NCBI GenBank assembly: GCA_964477875.1
Contig: CAYZFR010000199.1
Location: 1 to 7,200 of the forward strand
Direction: 5' to 3'
Source of the DNA: Kuafuiihalomonas sp964477875
Lineage (GTDB): Bacteria > Myxococcota > Kuafuiibacteriia > Kuafuiibacteriales > Kuafuiibacteriaceae
DNA: 7,200 nt
In this document: positions 1 to 5,075 of the stretch, in pieces
Layout: every line of letters starts with the position of its first letter
How positions within the stretch are numbered: position 1 is the first letter of the stretch
Program-made: the position numbers and the translations under genes
The notes under the pieces: model-generated
Told to the model about the DNA's origin: nothing
Databases searched by the model: none
What the model saw: only the letters and a program-made list of their open reading frames with translations

Positions 1-914
1 TGCGCACCCTTCGCCTCGGGCGACCAGGGGCGCGGCTGGTGGTGGGGCTGGAGCGGCAGCGCGTGCATTCGGTGGGCGGTCTGGTTCGAGACCTTGCGCC
101 CTTCTCCGATTTCGACGGGATCCCCGGTCGCAGCGTGCGGCCCTCGCCTCTCAGCGGCACTTTCGCCCTTCGGCTTCGCCACTTCGAGATCGAGACCCTG
201 GTCGACGACGTCACCCGGCCCGACGTGATCGCGGGCGCGGTCGGCTTTGGGCTGGGGCGCTGGCGGCTGCGCACGGCCTACGCGCTGGAGGAGGACGACG
301 GCACCCACCACGCTCGGGTGAGCGGCGAGTGGAGCTTCATACGCAAGAAGTCCTTCGGTCTATCGACCGAACTGTCGAGCGGGCTGCAGACGAACGGCGC
401 GGCGACGGGGGTCGGAGGTCGGGCGCGGCTCGGTCTGCGAAAGCTGTTCGGGCGTCGCCTCGACGACCTCTTTCTGGCTTCTGTCGATTTCGGCGTCGCG
501 AGTCGGCATCGGGTCATCGACCCCCTCGGTCCCATCCAACCCATCCGTCGCGATGCTCTGGTGGCCGCGGCGGCGAGCGCCCCGCTTCGTCCCTGGCTGG
601 GGGCCAACTTGGGCCTCACCACGGGGCCGGTCGCCATCGACGCCCGGTACGCCCAGGGGCTCAGGGCGTCGGGCCAGGACGAGGACCGGCGGCTGGAGCT
701 CGCGGTGGCGCTCTTGGGTCTACCCATCGGTCCGAAGCGGAGTCTGAACATCCGGGCCGCCTTTCGCGCCCGGCGTCCCTGGCGTGACCCGCTCTATGTC
801 GCCTGGGGCTCGGCCCAGCTGAACATGACGCGCTGGCTGGCTCTCGAGGCCTACGGCCAGCACGGCCAAAGCTGGGAGGGGGGCCTTGCGCTCAGGGCCT
901 CCTGGGCGCCGTAG
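1..914 (+). CDS. Probable outer-membrane beta-barrel protein, 3' part (5' end outside window)
   Basis: The reading frame is open from the left edge of the window to a TAG at 912-914, with no stop before the first internal GTG at 39, so the true start most likely lies upstream and the N-terminus is missing. The visible part (about 300 residues) contains many segments of alternating polar and hydrophobic residues, such as FALRLRHFEIETL, GFGLGRWRLRTAYAL, LGANLGLTTGPVAIDARYA and WLALEAYGQHG. They are joined by short turns rich in Gly, Asp and Arg. It ends in GGLALRASWAP, an amphipathic strand with an aromatic residue close to the C-terminus, as in outer-membrane barrels inserted by BamA. There is no cysteine and no long hydrophobic helix. 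I recognise no specific family. A porin-like or assembly/transport barrel is plausible, but a soluble beta-rich protein is not excluded. The next gene starts close behind it on the same strand, so the two may form an operon. Confidence 0.6.
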   Translation, partial: RTLRLGRPGARLVVGLERQRVHSVGGLVRDLAPFSDFDGIPGRSVRPSPLSGTFALRLRHFEIETLVDDVTRPDVIAGAVGFGLGRWRLRTAYALEEDDGTHHARVSGEWSFIRKKSFGLSTELSSGLQTNGAATGVGGRARLGLRKLFGRRLDDLFLASVDFGVASRHRVIDPLGPIQPIRRDALVAAAASAPLRPWLGANLGLTTGPVAIDARYAQGLRASGQDEDRRLELAVALLGLPIGPKRSLNIRAAFRARRPWRDPLYVAWGSAQLNMTRWLALEAYGQHGQSWEGGLALRASWAP

Positions 915-945
915 ACCTGAACTGTCCAGCGTGCGAACAGGGGGT

Positions 946-1881
946 GTGTCCGAGAAGCGCTTCTCCCGTCTAGCCGGCGACACCAGCGGTCAGCACCTCT
1001 TTAGGGGGGTGCTCCTCATCCTCCTCGCCGGCTGCACCTCCGAGCTCAACGAGCGCTCCTTCCGGCGGGAGGCCGAGCGCTCCTACGCAGAGGTTCACCC
1101 CGGCTTCACGATCTACAAGAGGGAGGACGACGCGACCCTATTCGTACGAGGAGACCAGATCGACCGCCTCGAGATCGCCGAGATGTGGGCGGAGTACGAA
1201 GAGGCCGGACGGCCCTCGGACTTCCTCGACCAGTGGGAGGCCGAGGCCCGAGCCGAGGCCGAAGCTCGGCGCCGGAGCCTCGCCGAGGCCCGCTCCGATC
1301 TGGCGCCGGTCATCAAGGGCCAGAACTGGATCAACGCCCAGGACCTTGGCGCCATCGGCCCGGAGCGGATCCGGAAGCAGATCCGGCCCTGGCGCAAGAA
1401 GATCTCCGAAGACGTCTACGTCGTGCTCGGTGTCCCGGAGGAGAAGCTCGGCCTTCGCTACGCCTCCATCGAGGAGGTCGAGAGCTCGACCGTGGCCGCC
1501 GAGGCCTGGTTGGCCCAAGCGGTGCAGAACCTGGGCGGCGGCGTCGAGCTGGCCAAAGAGGGACCCGAGGTTCGGAATCCCGACGGAGAGCTCCTCGCGG
1601 CGGACCTGCCCAACCATGAGCACGTGGCCAGTCTCATCCTGGTGCCGGCCTTTCGGCGGGCGCTCCTGAAGCGCTTCGCCAAGCCGGCGGTCGGGGTGGC
1701 GGTGCCGCTCCGGAACGTCCTCATCGCCTTCGATCTAGAGGCGGCGACGGCCCGCAAACCGGTCCGCGCCCGGGCCCACGAACTCTACGACACCCAGAAC
1801 CATCCCGCCTTCCGTGGGCTGCTGGAGCTCGACGCCGAGGGTGTGAGCCTGTTGGAGAAGGCCCGGCCCGACGACAAATAG
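946..1881 (+). CDS. Lipoprotein with a divergent DUF1444 (YtpQ)-like domain
   Basis: With the start chosen here this is a 311-residue predicted lipoprotein. A short hydrophobic stretch, VLLILLAGC, ends in a good lipobox with Cys30 (codon 1033-1035), so it should be lipidated and held on a membrane. After the Cys comes a mature domain whose order of blocks resembles DUF1444/YtpQ. First is DDATLFVRG followed by an 'RLEIAEMWAEYEE' helix (about residues 61-86). Then come an Ala/Glu/Arg-rich helix (97-115), APVIKGQNWI (120-129), VYVVLGVPEEKLGLRYASIE (157-176), a helix ending in AVQNL (192-196), and ASLILVPAFRRALLKRF (228-244) leading into VGVAVPLRNVLIAFD (249-263). YtpQ-type proteins have the same 'A..NL', 'SLLL' and 'VAVP.R..L' blocks. 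Their function is unknown, so none is claimed. The start is uncertain. GTG 946 gives a 29-residue signal peptide. TTG 886 has the best Shine-Dalgarno match (GGAGG at 875-879) but gives an overlong leader and overlaps the upstream gene. GTG 931 is possible. GTG 1009 leaves only eight residues before the Cys. Confidence 0.7.
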   Translation: MSEKRFSRLAGDTSGQHLFRGVLLILLAGCTSELNERSFRREAERSYAEVHPGFTIYKREDDATLFVRGDQIDRLEIAEMWAEYEEAGRPSDFLDQWEAEARAEAEARRRSLAEARSDLAPVIKGQNWINAQDLGAIGPERIRKQIRPWRKKISEDVYVVLGVPEEKLGLRYASIEEVESSTVAAEAWLAQAVQNLGGGVELAKEGPEVRNPDGELLAADLPNHEHVASLILVPAFRRALLKRFAKPAVGVAVPLRNVLIAFDLEAATARKPVRARAHELYDTQNHPAFRGLLELDAEGVSLLEKARPDDK

Positions 1882-1904
1882 AAGTGAGGTGAGGGAGGCG
1901 GGCG

Positions 1905-1931
1905 CCAGCTCAGTCCGTGAAGACGAGCTGG
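1905..1931. terminator. Inverted repeat at the convergent gene ends, candidate bidirectional terminator
   Basis: CCAGCTC at 1905-1911 is matched by its reverse complement GAGCTGG at 1925-1931, giving a 7-bp stem with a 13-base loop. Outside it, GGCG at 1901-1904 can pair with CGCC at 1936-1939 across a four-base bulge. The hairpin spans the stop codon of the leftward lipoprotein gene and begins 23 bases after the stop of the rightward gene. This is where a shared terminator would be expected in a 28-base convergent gap. No T-run follows on either strand, so it would not be a classical intrinsic terminator. It could instead be a 3'-end stabilising hairpin or chance. Confidence 0.3.
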
Positions 1932-3991
1932 TAGTCGCCGCCCTCGGCGGCGACGACCTGGAGGCGATAGGTCCCGGGTCCGGCCATCGGGTTGAAGTTC
2001 TGGATGGCGCCGTTTCCGTTACCGACCACCATGCCGTCCATGTCGCGGATGACGATGTCCACCGGACCGCTGGCGTTGGCGAATATCGAGATCCCGCCGG
2101 CGGTCAGGGTCGTAAACGTGAAGCGGTCCGGGTCGTCGGGCGCGATGGTCCCCGTGATGGCGGCCGGCGTGAAGGTCCCGGGCGTCCCCATGACGGCGTT
2201 GGCCTGGGCGGGCTGGTCGTTCGGCTCCGATTCTACCTCGGGCGTGACAGGCTCGAACTGAACGTCCAAGTTGTAGGTATAGCCGCCCTTCAATCGGTTG
2301 GCGTTGTACAGCGTGATCGGGTACTCCACCGCCGCCGTGTCGAGGAGGGCGGCCAGCCTTCGGCCGCCGGGCAGGCCCTGTGCCAAGATGCCATCGCCCC
2401 CCTCGCCGAGGATGGAGAGGACCGGGGTGATGCCGCCTAAGTTGCCGCCCAACTGGACGTCGGCGATGGACACCGCGGTCGGGAGCAAGGTGTTGGTCTC
2501 GAGGCGACCGTCGCTGTTCACCGTGGTTCCGAAGTCCCCCGAGTTGATGATGACGTTTCGGACCTCGGGCGTCGTGTTGCTGGCTTGAACGGTGTAGGCG
2601 AACTGCTCCCCGCCTACGGACTCTTCGTCGTCCACGTTGCGGCGGTCGCCCACGGCCAGGAAGTACGTCCCGGTCTCGGCGAGGATGGCCTCGATTTGCG
2701 CGGAGGGCGCGCCATCGGCCTCGACGACCAGCTCCGCGTCTGCAGCGGTCTCGCCAATCTGCTCGAAGAGCGCCGCGAAGGGCTGCAGGGTTCCCTGTCC
2801 GGTCACCCGCAGGCGGACGAACTCGCCGGCGTCGCCCTCGAAGCCGTACCAGTCGAAGTCGGGCACCGCCTTGCGCTGAATGACGCCGTCGGTGAAGTCG
2901 GGCGCGCCGCCGGGCTCGTCGGGGAATTGGAGGCTGCCCGCCAGCTCGGGGCTGTCGTTGGGCTCGAGCTCGGGCAGAATCTCGAACTGAGCCACGCTCA
3001 ACTCGACCGCATAGGGAATGGTGTTCGGCCCCAAGATCCGGGCGTGGTCGATCACGATCCGGGCCTCACCGACGGGGGCGTTCTCGAGGACGACTCGGGA
3101 GTCGGTGACGTCGGCGCCCACGTTGTCGCTTTCGGCCACGCTTCCATCGGAAAGTTCGATGGCGACGATGGTGTCGAGCTGGTTGAAGTCGTCGTCTACG
3201 ACGCCGTCCAGCTGGACGAAGGTGAATCTCTGGTCGAGGAGCTCGGTATCCAGCAAGAGGACCTCGGTCGGGTCGATGAGCGTGAACTCCCGGGCGTCGG
3301 CGGGGATGGTGAGGGCGCGAGCTTCGGGCTCGATCTCTTCGATGGCGAGGGCATAGGTGTTGTCTAGGTCACCCTGAGCATCGGCGCCGAACAGGCCCCG
3401 CTGGTCGCCGACGGTGATGGTGTAGGTCCCCGCCGCCGGAAAGTAGACGTCCCGTTCTGCGATGAAGAGGTCGGCGGCGCCGCGAGGCGCGTAGTCCGGG
3501 CCCGAGACCGTGAAGCCCGGCTGCAGGCGCGAGCCGGCATCGGCCCGGGCGAGGCGGATCCGATACAGGCTCTGGGCGTCGACCGTGATCTCGAAGGTGT
3601 CGACGGCTTGTCGGTCTACGATCGGGTTCTCGACCGCGCCTCGGATCTCCCGAAACTGGCTCATCGGCAGGACGCTGACGCTTTGAGGGCTGTCGTCGTT
3701 GGGCTCGACCTCGTCGACGGGGGCACAGCCGGCCTCCTCGCTGCCGGGGCTGGCCGGGCAGCTGTCGCAGGCGTCGCCGATGCCGTCCCGGTCCCGGTCC
3801 CGCTGCTCGGGATTGGGGACCATGGGGCAGTTGTCTTCTCCGTCGAGCCACTCGTCGGCGTCCTGGTCGGGACCGCTCGCCATGTCGGGAGCCCCCATGT
3901 CGCCGGTGCCGCCGGTGCCGTTGGCTTCGCCGCCGCAGGCTGCGCCGAGGAAGAGGGGGAGGATCAGGAGGGGAAGGGGTGCTCTACTCAT
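1910..3991 (-). CDS. Large surface lipoprotein with TSP3 calcium motif and repeated EPND (PPC-like) beta modules
   Basis: This is a 693-residue predicted lipoprotein. The signal peptide is MSRAPLPLLILPLFLGAAC, with lipidation expected at Cys19; the lipobox (LGAAC) is slightly off consensus. Residues 20-41 are a Gly/Thr/Asp linker. Residues 42-78 are Asp-rich and match thrombospondin type-3 calcium-binding repeats (DQDADEWLDGEDNCP, then DRDRDGIGDACDSCP). All cysteines other than Cys19 lie here or just after (55, 75, 78, 89) and could form disulfides. The rest is beta-rich and contains three EPND motifs, at residues 96, 343 and 589. Each is followed some 86-100 residues later by a 'GTY' strand (Tyr190, Tyr443, Tyr675), the layout of bacterial pre-peptidase C-terminal (PPC) domains. 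No catalytic domain is visible, so a structural, adhesive or binding role at the cell surface is likelier than an enzyme. The ATG at 3991 is supported by AGGG eight bases upstream. The gene lies 90 bases downstream of mevalonate kinase on the same strand and may have its own promoter. Confidence 0.85.
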   Translation of the reverse strand: MSRAPLPLLILPLFLGAACGGEANGTGGTGDMGAPDMASGPDQDADEWLDGEDNCPMVPNPEQRDRDRDGIGDACDSCPASPGSEEAGCAPVDEVEPNDDSPQSVSVLPMSQFREIRGAVENPIVDRQAVDTFEITVDAQSLYRIRLARADAGSRLQPGFTVSGPDYAPRGAADLFIAERDVYFPAAGTYTITVGDQRGLFGADAQGDLDNTYALAIEEIEPEARALTIPADAREFTLIDPTEVLLLDTELLDQRFTFVQLDGVVDDDFNQLDTIVAIELSDGSVAESDNVGADVTDSRVVLENAPVGEARIVIDHARILGPNTIPYAVELSVAQFEILPELEPNDSPELAGSLQFPDEPGGAPDFTDGVIQRKAVPDFDWYGFEGDAGEFVRLRVTGQGTLQPFAALFEQIGETAADAELVVEADGAPSAQIEAILAETGTYFLAVGDRRNVDDEESVGGEQFAYTVQASNTTPEVRNVIINSGDFGTTVNSDGRLETNTLLPTAVSIADVQLGGNLGGITPVLSILGEGGDGILAQGLPGGRRLAALLDTAAVEYPITLYNANRLKGGYTYNLDVQFEPVTPEVESEPNDQPAQANAVMGTPGTFTPAAITGTIAPDDPDRFTFTTLTAGGISIFANASGPVDIVIRDMDGMVVGNGNGAIQNFNPMAGPGTYRLQVVAAEGGDYQLVFTD

Positions 3992-3999
3992 GGGTCGAA

Positions 4000-4003
4000 C
4001 CCT
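4000..4003 (-). promoter_or_regulatory. Ribosome binding site of the large lipoprotein gene
   Basis: On the minus strand AGGG lies eight bases before the ATG at 3991. It is a short but correctly spaced Shine-Dalgarno match and supports this start, which also leaves a complete signal peptide. Confidence 0.45.
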
Positions 4004-4019
4004 GGCCGGTCCACCGGCC
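4004..4019. repeat. Perfect 7-bp inverted repeat beside the lipoprotein ribosome binding site
   Basis: GGCCGGT at 4004-4010 and ACCGGCC at 4013-4019 are exact inverted copies separated by two bases. In the leftward transcript this can fold as a 6-bp GC-only stem with a four-base loop, directly upstream of the AGGG ribosome binding site. It could be an operator, a leader hairpin that affects translation, or the end of the upstream mevalonate kinase transcript. No T-run follows. GC-rich DNA makes such short palindromes fairly common. Confidence 0.3.
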
Positions 4020-4081
4020 GACGGACGCTAGCAAATTAATGTGCACCTCCCAACGCTTCGGATCTGGGGGGTTTCGGATTT

Positions 4082-5020
4082 TCATGCGGCGACGCGCTCC
4101 AGCCAGCAGCGCACCGAGGCGAGCTGCAGCTCGGCTTCGGCGGCCTCGGCGGCTTTCTTGGAGGCGAACAGGGCCAAGAAGGCCCCTCCTTCGCCCCCTG
4201 CCCCGCTCATTTTGGCGCCGAGCGCCCCGACGTGCCGGGCCTTGTGCACCACCGCGTCGACCTCGGAGGACACGAGATCCAGACCCGAAAGGACGCCGTG
4301 GGCCACGTTCATGGCCGTGCCGAGGGCGTCGAGCTCGCCCCGCTTGATCGCTTTCTCGCCGGTCTGGGCCGCTTCGCCGAGGGCTTGCATGGTGGCTTTC
4401 AGCAGGGCGGGGCTACGCTGCTTCATCTCGGCGATGCGGCCCACGCTGCCCCGGGCGCCGCCGTGGGCCCCCACCGTTCCGACGAGGAAGTGCATCGGCT
4501 TGGCGGGACTGAGGCTCCGCTGTTGGGGTTTGCCGCGACCGCCCTCCCGCCGGAACTGCAGGAGTCCATCGGACAGGCAGATGGCAGGGTCTACGCCTGA
4601 GGGTTTCACGTGGGCGATGCGTTCGACGGCGAGGAGCCGCTTGAAGACCTCGTCGGGGCTCGGCTGCTTGTCCTCGAGCTGGGCCCGAGCCCGAAGGAGG
4701 GCCAAGGCGAGGGCCGCCGAGGAGCCGAAGCCACTCATGGGCGGGAAGCCGTAGTGGACGTGCACGTCGTGGCCGTCCAGGACCGGTCCCAGCGCCCGTT
4801 CGATGATCTCGCGAGGCGAGGCGGCGTCTTTGGGCGCTGGAACCTCGACGTCTTCATCGGCCGAAAGGCTGATGGTGCCGGCTCCGTCGACGAGCTCGAT
4901 CACGATGCGGCGCCGCAGCGGGAAGCCCAGAGCCGGAGCTCCGTAGACCACCGCATGTTCCCCGAGCAGAATCACTTTTCCGGGCGCTTCTCCTCGAATT
5001 TTTCGCGGCGCCGTGGTCAC
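4082..5020 (-). CDS. mvk: Mevalonate kinase (GHMP kinase family)
   Basis: The product is 312 residues, a normal length for mevalonate kinase. The enzyme phosphorylates (R)-mevalonate with ATP to 5-phosphomevalonate in the cytoplasmic mevalonate route to isoprenoids. The GHMP motifs appear in order. Residues 13-27 (PGKVILLGEHAVVYG) include Lys15, which matches the conserved active-site lysine. Residues 94-104 (PMSGFGSSAAL region) form the ATP phosphate loop. Glu133 and Asp144 in ERIAHVKPSGVD match the magnesium-binding Glu and catalytic Asp of the animal enzyme. Residues 265-279 (GALGAKMSGAGGEGG) form the C-terminal Gly-rich motif. The family usually has 'HG.PSG' where this protein has 'HVKPSG', and GAGGEGG replaces GAGGGGC; both look like tolerable variants. 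GTG 5020 is the only in-frame start that leaves motif 1 intact without running into ppk1. Its Shine-Dalgarno is poor: GGAGGA at 5050-5045 lies about 24 bases away. No other mevalonate pathway gene is in the window. Another GHMP kinase is less likely. Confidence 0.82.
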   Translation of the reverse strand: MTTAPRKIRGEAPGKVILLGEHAVVYGAPALGFPLRRRIVIELVDGAGTISLSADEDVEVPAPKDAASPREIIERALGPVLDGHDVHVHYGFPPMSGFGSSAALALALLRARAQLEDKQPSPDEVFKRLLAVERIAHVKPSGVDPAICLSDGLLQFRREGGRGKPQQRSLSPAKPMHFLVGTVGAHGGARGSVGRIAEMKQRSPALLKATMQALGEAAQTGEKAIKRGELDALGTAMNVAHGVLSGLDLVSSEVDAVVHKARHVGALGAKMSGAGGEGGAFLALFASKKAAEAAEAELQLASVRCWLERVAA

Positions 5021-5075
5021 CGAGCGGGCGGGTAGCTCGCCCGGTCCTCCGCCGCAAGTGTAGGGTGTCGAGTCC
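5021..5075. promoter_or_regulatory. Short divergent control region between mvk and ppk1
   Basis: Only 55 bases separate the two divergent GTG starts, so the promoters must overlap each other or lie inside the opposite gene. The region is GC-rich, and I see no clear -35/-10 pair for either gene. It contains an inverted repeat, CGGGCG at 5025-5030 with CGCCCG at 5038-5043. This would form a hairpin in the mvk leader just before the mvk start codon. It also contains GGAGGA (minus strand, 5050-5045), too far from the mvk start to be a normal ribosome binding site. Confidence 0.4.
5062..5067 (+). promoter_or_regulatory. Ribosome binding site of ppk1
   Basis: AGGGTG ends eight bases before the GTG at 5076. 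It is a partial Shine-Dalgarno match at good spacing and agrees with the start that places the conserved NRELSFLEF motif about ten residues from the N-terminus, as is usual for PPK1. Confidence 0.45.

Larger units (their letters stand above)
3992..4081 (-). promoter_or_regulatory. Intergenic region between mevalonate kinase and the lipoprotein gene; possible promoter
   Basis: This 90-base gap is long compared with the other gaps here. It holds the AT-rich stretch CAAATTAAT (4032-4040), which stands out in GC-rich surroundings and could provide a -10 region for the lipoprotein gene (ATTAAT on the minus strand). I do not find a convincing -35 box at the usual distance. A direct repeat TTCGGAT occurs at 4057-4063 and 4073-4079, 16 bases apart; its meaning is unknown. 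The gap suggests the lipoprotein gene is at least partly independent of mvk, but this is weak evidence. Confidence 0.25.

Noticed and set aside
1237..1275. GAGGCC-like short repeats
   Set aside because: They encode an Ala/Glu/Arg-rich helix in the lipoprotein and are explained by codon bias; they do not form a regular DNA repeat array.
2585..3367. Rightward open frame (260 codons) opposite the large lipoprotein gene
   Set aside because: It is antisense to the modular lipoprotein. Its Gly/Val/Glu-rich translation shows no domain, and the opposite strand has signal peptide, TSP3 motif and repeats.
4057..4079. Two TTCGGAT direct repeats 16 bases apart
   Set aside because: Seven-base repeats of this kind are common by chance, and only two copies are present, so this is not a CRISPR or iteron array. 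It is noted only within the intergenic entry.
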